Shown in pieces: positions 53,501-62,023 of a DNA stretch of 64,000 nucleotides. Numbering within the stretch: position 1 is the first letter of the stretch; each line of letters begins with the position of its first letter. Below the pieces are notes generated by a model. That model made no database searches. It worked only from the letters and a program-made list of their open reading frames with translations, and was not told the DNA's origin. The stretch spans positions 806,001 to 870,000 of the forward strand of contig CAVZDY010000001.1 of assembly GCA_963774195.1 (NCBI GenBank), read 5' to 3'. The stretch is from Roseiarcus sp963774195 (lineage in GTDB: Bacteria > Pseudomonadota > Alphaproteobacteria > Rhizobiales > Beijerinckiaceae). The position numbers were made by a program, and so were the translations under genes.

Positions 53501-54340
53501 CGCCGGCTTTGCGTCGACGCCGAAGTTGCGCCAGCTCGACTTCGGCGCGGGCGCCTCGGGGACGCTCCCGCGCGCGTCGAGAGCGCTGCGGCGCCGCGCA
53601 ATCTGCGAGGCGGCTTCGCGCAGATCGATGCGCGGACGTTCGGCAGGTCGTTCGGCAGGTCGTTCGGCAAGTCGTTCGGCAAGTCGTTCGGCAGGCCGTG
53701 CGGCTTGACGCGGCGGCTCGGGGCGGCGCTCGTCGTCGAGTTGCCGCGCGAGCGCCCTCATGCGAGCGTCGAGCTCGCGCTCGGCTTCGTCAATTCGCGA
53801 TTCGAGGCGGCGCGGCGTCTCCGCCAGCAGCGATTGCTGGCGGGCGGTGCGCTGGTCGATGGTGGCGAGCTTGTCGGCGACCGCCTTAAGGGCCGCCCGC
53901 TCCGAGCCGCGGTCGCTTTCGCTGCGCTCGATCCATTGGGCGACGGATTCGAACGCGCGCGCGGCGCGCGCCTCGGCGCGTTCGGTGCGGCTTTCGAAGC
54001 GCGTGATGGCGGCTTCGAGCAATTCTTCGGCGCGACGAGTCTCCTCGCGGTCGGGCTCGCGCGTCTCCGGCTTGCGGCGACGCTCCCCCTCGCGGCGGCG
54101 CGTCTCTTCGCCAAGACGGCCGTCGCGCCGCGCGAGGCGGGAGATTTGCTCGCCGATGGCGTCGAGACGGTCGTCGCGGTCGAGATCCTGCGGTTCGAGG
54201 CCCTGCTCGGCAGCCTTGTCGGCGACCACCTCGTCGAGCCAATCGCCGAGGTTCATGCCGGCGCGGCGCGCCGCCTCCTCCGCGAATGCGCGCGTCTCGC
54301 GTCCCACGCCTTTGACGTTCCAGGCCGTCGCGCTGTTCAT
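50600..54340 (-). CDS. PodJ-like polarity/localization protein with Sel1 repeats
   Basis: A 1246-residue membrane-anchored protein. The N-terminus (WNVKGVGRETRAFAEEAARRAGMNLGDWLDEVV) is a conserved short domain. Long coiled-coil and Pro/Ala-rich regions follow. A 4-residue tandem repeat (AERL/AERP) near residues 215-235 comes from 12-bp DNA repeats at 53641-53700. One membrane helix lies near residues 930-952, and four Sel1-like repeats follow in the periplasmic C-terminus. This layout matches PodJ, which organises cell-pole structures in Caulobacter and relatives. The specific role here is inferred. Confidence 0.82.
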   Translation of the reverse strand: MNSATAWNVKGVGRETRAFAEEAARRAGMNLGDWLDEVVADKAAEQGLEPQDLDRDDRLDAIGEQISRLARRDGRLGEETRRREGERRRKPETREPDREETRRAEELLEAAITRFESRTERAEARAARAFESVAQWIERSESDRGSERAALKAVADKLATIDQRTARQQSLLAETPRRLESRIDEAERELDARMRALARQLDDERRPEPPRQAARPAERLAERLAERPAERPAERPRIDLREAASQIARRRSALDARGSVPEAPAPKSSWRNFGVDAKPAEPRPTPAAPQEPAIESLRREILALTQRIDKLRGDESERGAAPAADVQALRAEVAAMSRSLTDLAPRNAVVALEGAMRDLSDRIAAVRDTGVRETLIAPLEALLGEVRDALRAHDPQAPVAGLQREIRAIEARIDALAKGAINPDVLERIRAQTEEVRNLLAAAAMRPVPVERLERQIGDLADRVERLASNPSPQAETARAVALLADARAQIERSTPTAALSAIERRLEQLAQRMDQALQKPQAPDAAKLEAALRELSAKLDRPAALPAQDRLAAMIQDLGARIDQRASPTLDIAPLEEALRLLGERPIEIDTAPIENLMRDLSAKLVAPTTIDTRPFEGLLREINQKLDRAPTAASGAGEIAGMIRDLGQRIDQRIGAAFDLRPLEEALHALQDRLDRNGPMRLDPALIDQAAELLVERLERRDRSRVDPDALATQISDIHDRLDTLQSGAPASASLERKVNDLVAELDATRRTLQSLPASRDDDPIADGLADIRAEQASADKRMQTRLTNLQDILERLVGRLGRIEDEVARVDEATRSAVNVAAPKLVAARQSAGAPPVQPPPPAGAIDGADFLLEPGSPPARPRRPEAEVAPPKSAVNAHIAAARRAAQAAMAESSGKKAKPPAEPKDSGDQPPEALLAHAKTFVSGHRRPLLLAATLIAMIAAVALVEMRAGGHAPLMQKSELEAPAKVVVATEPPQTTPREGVDISPVGSIPGAKSAARRAPGDLVAAIPSGLPAALREAATAGDVNAEFEMGARLLDGRGAAKDPQTAAQWLEQAAARDLPIAQYRLGALYEKGVGVARDPQLALSWYGKAAGAGNARAMHNLAVMNAEAAAGGKPDYAEAARWFRKAGQLGIRDSQFNLGILYARGMGVPQDLTQSWIWFSLAAQQGDVDAAKKRDEVAAKMDAQALVTAAKTLAAFQVATPSPAANEEVEPTGGWDGKSGAPQATQTQAPVPTRNGTVL

Positions 54341-54622
54341 TGTTCAAACCGTCGCCGACATTGAGGCCTCATTGTCGCGCCGCCGGCGGATCGCGGCGCA
54401 ACTGCGGGATATTTCAGCCGACGTAGTGAACAAACCGTTAAGATTGACGCAGCGCCGTTTCGTGGGGCCGAGGCGGCCGGCGTCCGCTCCTTCCTGTGAT
54501 TGTAATGCTAAAATAAACAACCTTGGGTTGCATTTCCCGCGAGTTTCGTCATATTCCCTGACGGCGCATGGGGAAGGGAGGGCTGGTCCGAATCCCCAAG
54601 CCGCTTACGGAAAGGATTAGCT

Positions 54623-55069
54623 ATGAGGGTCGAAACGGCATTAGGGAAGGGGGCTGAATCCCTGTCGGCTGGCCGCGGGCGCAAGGGCGCTGGCGGTGCG
54701 GGAGAAATGACGATTGGCGAGGTGGCGCGCGAGTACGGCGTGACCCTTCGCACCTTGCGCTTTTACGAGGACCGCAACCTGCTCCGTCCCCGGCGGATCG
54801 GCAGCGCGCGCTATTACGGCGGCCAGGAGCGTGTGCGCCTGGAGATGATCCTCAAGGGTAAGCAACTCGGTTTCACCTTGGCCGAAATCAGCGAACTCAT
54901 CGGCACCGGGGACGCGTCCGGACTGAACGACATCGAGGAGCGGCTGCAGCCGGCCCAAGTCGTCGATCAGCTCGACCATCTCGAGCGTCAGCGGCGGGAA
55001 ATCGACGACGCCATCGCGCGCCTCAAGGCGACGCGCGAGCGCATGGCTCGGATGGCCGGCGCGGCTTGA
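54623..55069 (+). CDS. MerR-family transcriptional regulator
   Basis: A 148-residue regulator: a basic extension (about 28 residues), then TIGEVAREYGVTLRTLRFYEDRNLLRPRRIGSARYYGGQERVRLEMIL and a C-terminal coiled coil. It lacks the Cys ligands of metal-sensing MerR proteins. ATG 54623 has AAAGGA upstream; ATG 54707 (MTIGEV) would remove the extension. Its target is not evident. The 282 bp to the PodJ-like gene hold no other feature I could support. Confidence 0.88.
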   Translation: MRVETALGKGAESLSAGRGRKGAGGAGEMTIGEVAREYGVTLRTLRFYEDRNLLRPRRIGSARYYGGQERVRLEMILKGKQLGFTLAEISELIGTGDASGLNDIEERLQPAQVVDQLDHLERQRREIDDAIARLKATRERMARMAGAA

Positions 55070-55080
55070 CAGCGACAAGT

Positions 55081-55107
55081 TCCCTTCTCCCCTTGCGGGA
55101 GAAGGGA
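55081..55107. terminator. Perfect hairpin between convergent merR and glnE
   Basis: TCCCTTCTCCC pairs perfectly with GGGAGAAGGGA around CTTGC, 12 bp after the MerR stop and 28 bp before the glnE stop. It belongs to the same REP-like family as 27455-27477 and is placed to end both transcripts. Confidence 0.7.
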
Positions 55108-55134
55108 GTCAGCGGCTCCGCCTCAATCGATGCT

Positions 55135-58062
55135 CTAACCATCCAACGCCCTTTCGTAGACCTCCCGGACAGCGTCGCGCGTTGCGGCGATGGCGCCGCG
55201 GAGCGATTCGAAATCCGGTAGGGCGGCGGCCGCGGCGATGCGGCGCTTGACGCCGCGGGTCGCCTGGTCCGGCTCGAAGGGGCCCGCGACGGCGAGGCGG
55301 GTGATCTGGGTTGCGTCCGTATAGAGGCGATGCGCGGCGGCGAGCGTGTCCGCGTCGGAGGGCGCCAGCAGTCCCCGCGCGCCGGCCGCCGCGATGACCG
55401 CGCGAGTCGAGGCGCCGATCAGTTCGGCGTGGCGGCTCGCATGGGCGAGCACGAGGTATTGCGCGATGAATTCGATATCCATCAGGCCGCCGGAGACGAG
55501 CTTGAGGTCCCAGGGGTCCTGATCGCCCTTGTTGGCCGCGACGAGCTCGCGCATCGCGCGCACCTCGCGGGCCACCTCGCCGGAGTTCCGCGGCGCCGCC
55601 AGCACCTTCGCGATCGCGGCCTCGATCTCCGCCGCGAACGCCGGCTCGCCCGCCACCACGCGCGCTCGCGTCAGCGCCATGCGCTCCCAGGTCTCCGCTT
55701 CCGAGGCCTGGTAGAGCCTGAAGGCGGAGAACTGCGTCGCCAGCGGCCCTTGGCGGCCGGAGGGGCGAAGTCGCAGATCGACGTCGTAGAGCTTTCCTGC
55801 CTTCGTCGGCGCGGTGAGCGCGGCCAGCAGCCGCTGCATCAGCCGGGCATAGTAGAGCCCCGGCCCGAGCGGCCGGGCGCCGTCCGAGTCGCCGGCGTCA
55901 GGCGGAAAGTCGTAAATGATGATGAGGTCGAGGTCGGAGGCCGCATTCATCTCGCGCGAGCCGAGCTTGCCCATGGCGAGCACGGCGATGCGGCCGCCGC
56001 GAATGCGCCCATGGTCCTCGGCGAAAGCCGCGTCGACCCGTTCCAGCAGCGCGCCGACGAGGCTCTGCGCCAGCGCGCTATAGGCCAGCCCCGCCCGCTC
56101 GGGATCGAGCGCTCCTGACAGCAGCCGTACGCCGATGAGGAAGCTTTCCTCGGCGGCGAAATCGCGGGCGCGGTCGAGCATGGCCTCGAAACGCGTCGCG
56201 GCGTCGAGAAACTGCCCGACGCGGGCGGCGAGGCGCGCCTCGTCGAGGCTCTCGCCGATCGCCGCGACGCGGCCGGGATCGATGGCGGCGTCGAGTACAT
56301 GCGGGCGTAACGCGACGACCTGGGCGAGGCGCGGCGCGCTGCCGAAGAGGTCGCCGAAGAGTTCGCGCACCGGACCGTTCGAGCGCAGGATCGACAGCAG
56401 CTCAACCGCGCCCGGCATGCGGGCGAGCGCGGCGTCGAACGTCGCCAGCGCCGCGTCGGGATCGCCCGAGCCCGAAAAGGCGGCGAGCAGCGCGGGGATG
56501 AGCTCGGTCAGCACTTCGCGCGCGCGGGCGCCGCGCACGGCCGGGCGCCGGCCGAAATGCCAGCCGCGGATGGTCTCGGCGGCCGCCTCGGGCCGCTGGA
56601 AGTCGAGGCGCCGCAGCGTCGTCAGCGTCTCCGGATCGTCGGCGACGCCGGTGAAGACGAGGCTGCCCGCCTCCGACCCGAGCGTCGGCGCGTCCTCGAA
56701 CAGACGCGCGTAGTGCGTCTCGACGCGCCTGAGGTGGCCGGTCATCACAGCGACGAAGCGATCGAGCCGGGAATAGCCGCAGAACTTGGCGAACCGCGCC
56801 AGCGCGGCTTTCTCCATCGGCAGGCGCTGGGTTTGCTCGTCCGCGATCATCTGCAAGCGGTGCTCGATCCGGCGCAGGAAGGCGTAGGCGCAAGTCAGAT
56901 CTTCGACCGCCTCCGCGCCGACCCAGCGCTCCGCGTGCAATTGCCGGAGCATGTCGAGCGTTCGCGCTCCGCGCATGGTCGGGCGCCGGCCCCCGAAAAT
57001 GAGCTGCTGCGTCTGGACGAAGAATTCGATCTCGCGAATGCCGCCGCGTCCGAGCTTGACGTCGTGGCCGCGCACGACGACTTCGGCGTGGCCGCGCGCC
57101 GCATGGATCTGGCGCTTCATCGCATGGATGTCGGCGATCGCGGCATAGTCGAAATACTTGCGCCAGATGAAGGGCGCGAGCTCGGCGAGGAAGCGCTTGC
57201 CGAGCTCGAGATCGCCGGCCGCCGGCCGCGCCTTGATCATGGCGGCGCGCTCCCAGTTCTGGCCCAGCGTCTCGTAGTAGACGGTCGCGCTGGCGGTCGA
57301 GAGGGCGATCGGCATCGCGCCGGGATCGGGCCGCAGGCGCAAATCGACACGAAACCCGTAGCCGTCGGGCGTGCGCTCTTGCAGGAGGCGGACCAGGCCC
57401 TTGACTAGCCGCACGAACAGCGGGCTCGGCTCGACGCCAGGAGGGATCGAGCGCGCGTTCGCGTCGTAGAGCACGATCAGGTCGATGTCGCTCGAATAGT
57501 TCAGCTCCCGCGCGCCGTGCTTGCCGAGCGCGAGCACGACGAGGCCGGAGTCCGCTTCGATCGACGGCGCCTCGGGGTCGAGGTTGAGCCGTCCTTCGTT
57601 CGCCGCGCGCCGCAACACGAAGCGCAACGCGGCGGAGAGCGCGGCGTCGGCGAAACGCGTCAGCGCTTCGGTCGTCGCCTCGAGGTCCCAGACGCCGCCG
57701 ATGTCGGCGAGCGCGACCAGCAGCGCCGTCTCGCGCTTGGCGCGGCGCAGCGCCTGCATCAGCGCCTCTTCCTCCGCATCGCGCCGGCCGGCGAGCGCCG
57801 CGAGCAGCGCGTCGAGCGAGGCCTCGGGCACCGAGCGGAGCAGGCGAACGAGCCGTTGCGGATCTTCGCTCGCCAGCGACCAGAGGTAGGGCGAGTGGTC
57901 GGCGAGGCCGAGCAGCAGGTCGCCGACGCGCTGCTTCGCCGCAAGCGCCTCGAGGTCGGCCGCTTCCGGCTCGGCCAATAGGGCGTCGAGACGGCTGCGC
58001 GCCTGGCTCGGCGCCGCGGGGACGGGCGCGTCCGTGAGGCGTTCGGCGAGGGCACGGCTCAT
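55135..58062 (-). CDS. glnE: Bifunctional glutamine synthetase adenylyltransferase/deadenylyltransferase
   Basis: GlnE switches glutamine synthetase off and on by AMP transfer under PII control. The 975-residue protein has two nucleotidyltransferase domains, seen in NYSSDIDLIVLYDANA (first half) and ASDLDLIIIYDFPP (second half), separated by helical regions. Its ATG 58062 overlaps the histidine kinase stop (ATGA). It is the last gene of the leftward response regulator-kinase-glnE unit. Confidence 0.96.
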   Translation of the reverse strand: MSRALAERLTDAPVPAAPSQARSRLDALLAEPEAADLEALAAKQRVGDLLLGLADHSPYLWSLASEDPQRLVRLLRSVPEASLDALLAALAGRRDAEEEALMQALRRAKRETALLVALADIGGVWDLEATTEALTRFADAALSAALRFVLRRAANEGRLNLDPEAPSIEADSGLVVLALGKHGARELNYSSDIDLIVLYDANARSIPPGVEPSPLFVRLVKGLVRLLQERTPDGYGFRVDLRLRPDPGAMPIALSTASATVYYETLGQNWERAAMIKARPAAGDLELGKRFLAELAPFIWRKYFDYAAIADIHAMKRQIHAARGHAEVVVRGHDVKLGRGGIREIEFFVQTQQLIFGGRRPTMRGARTLDMLRQLHAERWVGAEAVEDLTCAYAFLRRIEHRLQMIADEQTQRLPMEKAALARFAKFCGYSRLDRFVAVMTGHLRRVETHYARLFEDAPTLGSEAGSLVFTGVADDPETLTTLRRLDFQRPEAAAETIRGWHFGRRPAVRGARAREVLTELIPALLAAFSGSGDPDAALATFDAALARMPGAVELLSILRSNGPVRELFGDLFGSAPRLAQVVALRPHVLDAAIDPGRVAAIGESLDEARLAARVGQFLDAATRFEAMLDRARDFAAEESFLIGVRLLSGALDPERAGLAYSALAQSLVGALLERVDAAFAEDHGRIRGGRIAVLAMGKLGSREMNAASDLDLIIIYDFPPDAGDSDGARPLGPGLYYARLMQRLLAALTAPTKAGKLYDVDLRLRPSGRQGPLATQFSAFRLYQASEAETWERMALTRARVVAGEPAFAAEIEAAIAKVLAAPRNSGEVAREVRAMRELVAANKGDQDPWDLKLVSGGLMDIEFIAQYLVLAHASRHAELIGASTRAVIAAAGARGLLAPSDADTLAAAHRLYTDATQITRLAVAGPFEPDQATRGVKRRIAAAAALPDFESLRGAIAATRDAVREVYERALDG

Positions 58063-59477
58063 ACCGGCGCCATCGCGGCTGGCGGCGGCAGCGCCACGGC
58101 GGCGGCGGCAGGCAGCGACACCGCGACCTTGAGGCCCGGCCCGTTGTCCTCGAGCTGCATCGCCCCGCCGTGCATGTGCATCACGGCGGCGGCGAGCGAC
58201 AGGCCGAGGCCGGAGCCGGGCGCCGAGCGGGCGCTTTCGAGACGCACGAAGCGCTGCAGCGCGCGGTTGCGCGCGGTCTCGGGAATGCCGGGGCCGCGAT
58301 CGCTGACTTCGATCGTGATCATGTCGCCGTCGCGCCGCGCGCTGACGTCGATCTCGGGCTTGCCCGCTTCGGCCACGCCGTATTTGACCGCATTGTCGAT
58401 CAGATTGGCGATCGCCTGGCCGATCAGTTCGCGATTGCCTTTGATGACGAGGCCGCGCGCGGCCTCGACGTTGAGCGCGGCCCCGTGCTCCTCGGCGAGC
58501 GGTTCGTAGAGTTCGGCGACGCTGGCGACCGTCTCGCCGACGTCGAAGGCGTCCAAGCCGGCCCGATCCGCTCCCGCCTCGGCTCTAGCGATCAGCAGCA
58601 AAGCGTTGAACACTTTGATGAGCCCCTCCGATTCCTCGATCGTGCGTTCCAGCGCGGCTCGATAGGCGGCGGCGTCGGACGCGCTGCGCAGCGCCTCCTC
58701 GGCGTGGTTGCGCAGTCGTGTCAACGGCGTGCGCAGATCATGCGCGATGTTGTCGGAGACCTCGCGCATGCCGGCCATCAGATCGCCGATGCGCCCCAGC
58801 ATTTCATTGAGGCCGGCCGCGAGCCGGTCGAGTTCGTCCCCGGAGCCCGAGACGGGCAGCCGCAGGGTGAGATCGCCGGCCATGATCGCGCGGGCCGAAA
58901 CGTTCATCGCGTCGATACGGCGCAACACCCGCCGCGCGACGAACAGGGCGCCGAGCGCGGCGAGCGCGACGAAGATGATCAAAGAGATCGCCATCGCGTG
59001 GACCATCACCCCGCCGATGCGCGCGCGATCGGCGAGATCGTGTCCGACGAGCAGGCGGAAGCCGCCGGGAAGCACGAAGATGCGCGCCAGCGCGCGCCGG
59101 CGGGGCGCCGATTCGTCGGCGCTTTCATAAGTCGTGTCGACGAAGCCGGCGTGGTCCAGCACGCCGGACGGCAATTGCGCGAGATTGCCGGCGAGCGGCT
59201 CGCCGGCGCTGTTGGTGAGAAGATAGAGCGAGGAGCCGGGCCGGCGCGAGCGCGCCTCGATGACGGCGCCGAGGCGGCGAATGCCGCCAATTTCATATTG
59301 CTCCGAGAGCCCGCTCGCTTCGGCGTTGATCGTCTGGCGCATCTCGTCGTCGACGACCTTGGTCACCTGCCAGGCGACGCCGGCGAGCACAAGGCCGGCC
59401 CCGACCGCGCTCAGCCCGAGGATGGCGAACGTCAGCCGAAACGCCGTAGCGCGAAGAAGTTTAGCGAGCGCCGTCAC
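58059..59477 (-). CDS. Sensor histidine kinase
   Basis: A 472-residue inner-membrane kinase: helix 1 (LTFAILGLSAVGAGLVLAGVA), a periplasmic sensor segment, helix 2 near residues 160-180, a HAMP domain, phospho-acceptor H246 in VSDNIAHDLRTPLTRLR and an ATPase domain (IANLIDNAVKYG, DRGPGIP, GSGLGLSLAAAVMHMHGG). It overlaps the response regulator gene by 17 bp. Envelope stress is a plausible signal given htrA upstream, but this is inference. Confidence 0.93.
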   Translation of the reverse strand: MTALAKLLRATAFRLTFAILGLSAVGAGLVLAGVAWQVTKVVDDEMRQTINAEASGLSEQYEIGGIRRLGAVIEARSRRPGSSLYLLTNSAGEPLAGNLAQLPSGVLDHAGFVDTTYESADESAPRRRALARIFVLPGGFRLLVGHDLADRARIGGVMVHAMAISLIIFVALAALGALFVARRVLRRIDAMNVSARAIMAGDLTLRLPVSGSGDELDRLAAGLNEMLGRIGDLMAGMREVSDNIAHDLRTPLTRLRNHAEEALRSASDAAAYRAALERTIEESEGLIKVFNALLLIARAEAGADRAGLDAFDVGETVASVAELYEPLAEEHGAALNVEAARGLVIKGNRELIGQAIANLIDNAVKYGVAEAGKPEIDVSARRDGDMITIEVSDRGPGIPETARNRALQRFVRLESARSAPGSGLGLSLAAAVMHMHGGAMQLEDNGPGLKVAVSLPAAAAVALPPPAAMAPV

Positions 59478-60144
59478 GGATCATGTATCCCGCTCCGCGC
59501 ACCGTATGCAGCATCGGCGCGTCAAAATCGCGATCGATTTTCGCCCGCAAGCGCGAGACGTGAACATCGATCACATTGGTCTGCGGATCGAAATGATAGT
59601 CCCAGACATGCTCGAGCAGCATGGTGCGCGTGACGACCTTGCCGGGGTTCTGCATCAGATATTCCAGCAGGCGGAACTCGCGCGGCTGCAGCATGATCTC
59701 TTCGCCAGCGCGCGTCACTTTGTGCGAGAGGCGGTCGAGCACGAGGTCGCCGAGACGATAGACCGTCTCCTCCGGGGCGCCCTTCGGGCTACGCCGCGCC
59801 AGGACTTCGACGCGGGCGAGCAACTCGGAGAAGGCGTAAGGCTTGGCGAGATAGTCGTCGCCGCCCGCGCGCAGGCCCTTGACGCGGTCATCGACCTGTC
59901 CGAGCGCGGAAAGAATGAGCACGGGCGTCTCGACGCCCTGGGCGCGCAGGGCGCCGATCAGCGCCAGCCCATCCATCTTGGGAAGCATGCGGTCGACGAT
60001 CGCGACGTCGTATTGGCCCTCGTGGGCGAGATCGTAGCCGAGGACGCCATCTGCGGCGTGATCGACGCTGTGCCCCGCCTCGCGAAAAGCCTTCGTGAGG
60101 TAGGCGGCGGCGTCTCGATCGTCTTCGATGATGAGAATTCGCAT
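59461..60144 (-). CDS. OmpR-family response regulator
   Basis: A 227-residue regulator with receiver domain (phospho-acceptor D51 in VAIVDRMLPKMDG; K near LAKPYAFSE) and a C-terminal winged helix (LQPREFRLLEYLMQNPGKVVTR, DVHVSRLRAKID). ATG 60144 (MRILIIEDD) matches the family; ATG 60156 is in frame with a GGGG site 7 bp upstream and may be the true start. A strong terminator lies upstream, so it has its own promoter despite following htrA. Confidence 0.92.
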   Translation of the reverse strand: MRILIIEDDRDAAAYLTKAFREAGHSVDHAADGVLGYDLAHEGQYDVAIVDRMLPKMDGLALIGALRAQGVETPVLILSALGQVDDRVKGLRAGGDDYLAKPYAFSELLARVEVLARRSPKGAPEETVYRLGDLVLDRLSHKVTRAGEEIMLQPREFRLLEYLMQNPGKVVTRTMLLEHVWDYHFDPQTNVIDVHVSRLRAKIDRDFDAPMLHTVRGAGYMIRDGAR

Positions 60145-60177
60145 GGAGGACAACATAAGGTGTCCCCGCTTCCGCGC

Positions 60178-60219
60178 AAAAAAAAATGGCGGCAGGCCCG
60201 GGGGAAGTGGCCTGCCGCC
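60178..60219 (-). terminator. Intrinsic terminator after htrA
   Basis: Read leftward, GGCGGCAGGCC (60219-60209) pairs with GGCCTGCCGCC (60198-60188), an 11-bp stem, followed by a T and a run of nine T residues on the leftward strand (60186-60178). It separates htrA from the response regulator gene. Confidence 0.9.
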
Positions 60220-60300
60220 CAATTTACCGGATCGCGCTTAGCGGGGGACTGGCGCGCCGGCATCGGCCTCGCGTTGGGGGTACGAGGCCAATCCTGGGGC

Positions 60301-61842
60301 TTACGAGGCCGATTGGGCCGGCAGGGCGAGGAAGCGGATTGCGTCGCCCGACTTGACGCGCAGCAGCACCGACTTCCTGCCTTCCGACTTCGCCGCGTCG
60401 ATCGCCTGCGACACGTCGCTCGGCCGGGTCACCGGCTTGCCGCCGGCTTCGATAATGACGTCGCCAGCCTGGAGACCGCGGTCGGCGGCGGCGCCGTCGG
60501 GATCGACCGAGACGACCGAGACGCCGTCCTGGCCATGGGCCCGCTCGAGGCGAAGCCCCAGCTTGGCGAAGGCGGTCGCGTCGTCGTGGTGCGGCCTGCT
60601 GTCCTGGCCATCCGCCATCGCCTCCTTGTCCGACGGCATCTCGCCGAGCTTGACGTCGACGGTCTGCTGGGCGCCGTTACGCCAGAGCGTCAGCTCGGCG
60701 CTCTTCTTGGGGCCGAGTTCGGCGATCTTGCGGGCGAGGTCGCGCGGATCGGCGACCTGGTCGCCATTCACCGCGGTAATGACGTCGCCGACCTTCACGC
60801 CCGCGCCTTCGGCCGGCGAATTGGGCGTCTCCTTGGCGACCAACGCGCCGGAAGCGTTCTTGACGCCGAGGCTGTCGGCGAGGTCCGGCGTCACCTGCTG
60901 GATTTCGACGCCGAGCCAGCCGCGTTCGACCGAGCCATTCTCCTTGAGCTGCTGCACGACGTTCTTGACGACGTCGCTCGCAATCGCAAAGCCGATGCCG
61001 ACGCTGCCGCCGGACGGCGAGAAGATCGCGGTGTTGACGCCGACGACCTCGCCGTCGGTGTTGAAGGTCGGGCCGCCCGAATTACCGTGATTGACGGGCG
61101 CGTCGATCTGCAGGAAGTCGTCGTAGGGGCCCGAGCCGATGTCACGGCCGCGCGCCGAAACGATGCCCGCCGTCACGGTGCCGCCGAGGCCGAAGGGGTT
61201 GCCGACCGCGAGCACCCAGTCGCCGACGCGCGGCGCCTGCGAGGCGAAGTTGACGAACGGATAGGAGCCGCCGTTGACCTTCAGCAAGGCGAGGTCGCTC
61301 TTCGGGTCGGTGCCGATCACCTTGGCGGTCAGCGTCTTGCCCTCGGAGGTGGTCACCGTCACCTCGGTCGCGTGATCGACGACGTGGTTGTTGGTGACGA
61401 TGTAGCCGTCGGAGGAAATGAAGAAGCCCGAGCCCTGGGCCATCGTCAGATGATGATGGCGCCGCATCGGCGTGTCGCCGTCGCCGTCATCGTTGCCGTC
61501 GTCGTTGCCGTCGGGCATGCCGAATTGCTTGAAGAACTTGTCGAACGGGCTGCCGGGCGGAAACTGCGGCAGGCCCTGCGCCTGGACGTCGGCGTCGCCG
61601 CCGTCGTCGAGCTTGACCTTGACCGAGACGACCGCCGTCTTCACCCGATCGACGATGTCGGCGAAGGAGGCGGGGCCAGCGGACGTCTGTGCCGTGGCGG
61701 CGGCCGCGTGGCTCGGCGCGAACGCGCCCTGGTTGACCGCGGCGGCGCCGAGCGCCGAGACCGCGACAGCCGCGAGCAGCGCGCGGCGCAGCGAAGACCT
61801 GCGAAGATTTTGGAGGGGGGCAAACGACACAGACGGCTCCAT
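60301..61842 (-). CDS. Do-family serine protease HtrA/DegP
   Basis: A 513-residue periplasmic protease-chaperone: N-terminal export segment (RRALLAAVAVSALGAAAVNQG), catalytic H153 (NNHVVDH), D183 (KSDLALL) and S255 (GNSGGPTF), then two PDZ domains ending in DAIRFLALPAQSAS. An acidic GNDD/GDGD stretch (residues 112-123) followed by HHH lies in the regulatory loop, encoded by short DNA repeats. ATG 61842 was selected; it precedes the basic signal start. A terminator follows the gene. Confidence 0.94.
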   Translation of the reverse strand: MEPSVSFAPLQNLRRSSLRRALLAAVAVSALGAAAVNQGAFAPSHAAAATAQTSAGPASFADIVDRVKTAVVSVKVKLDDGGDADVQAQGLPQFPPGSPFDKFFKQFGMPDGNDDGNDDGDGDTPMRRHHHLTMAQGSGFFISSDGYIVTNNHVVDHATEVTVTTSEGKTLTAKVIGTDPKSDLALLKVNGGSYPFVNFASQAPRVGDWVLAVGNPFGLGGTVTAGIVSARGRDIGSGPYDDFLQIDAPVNHGNSGGPTFNTDGEVVGVNTAIFSPSGGSVGIGFAIASDVVKNVVQQLKENGSVERGWLGVEIQQVTPDLADSLGVKNASGALVAKETPNSPAEGAGVKVGDVITAVNGDQVADPRDLARKIAELGPKKSAELTLWRNGAQQTVDVKLGEMPSDKEAMADGQDSRPHHDDATAFAKLGLRLERAHGQDGVSVVSVDPDGAAADRGLQAGDVIIEAGGKPVTRPSDVSQAIDAAKSEGRKSVLLRVKSGDAIRFLALPAQSAS

Positions 61843-62023
61843 TTTGAAATCAGTGCGCCACGTCTCAAGCGCGGCGTGATGGCGGCAAGATGGCGCGGCG
61901 TGGCTAACGCTGCGATGGCGCGGAGATGAAAGATTGGTAATGTGCGGCCTTCGGGCGCGGCTCCTTCGACAAGGCGCGGATGTCGGGTAGAATGGCCACG
62001 TCTCAGGCTTTGGGGAGCTCGCC

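Noticed and set aside
59260..61929. An 889-codon plus-strand frame opposite the response regulator and htrA genes
   Set aside because: It spans two unrelated leftward genes and their intergenic terminator, and shows no recognisable domain.
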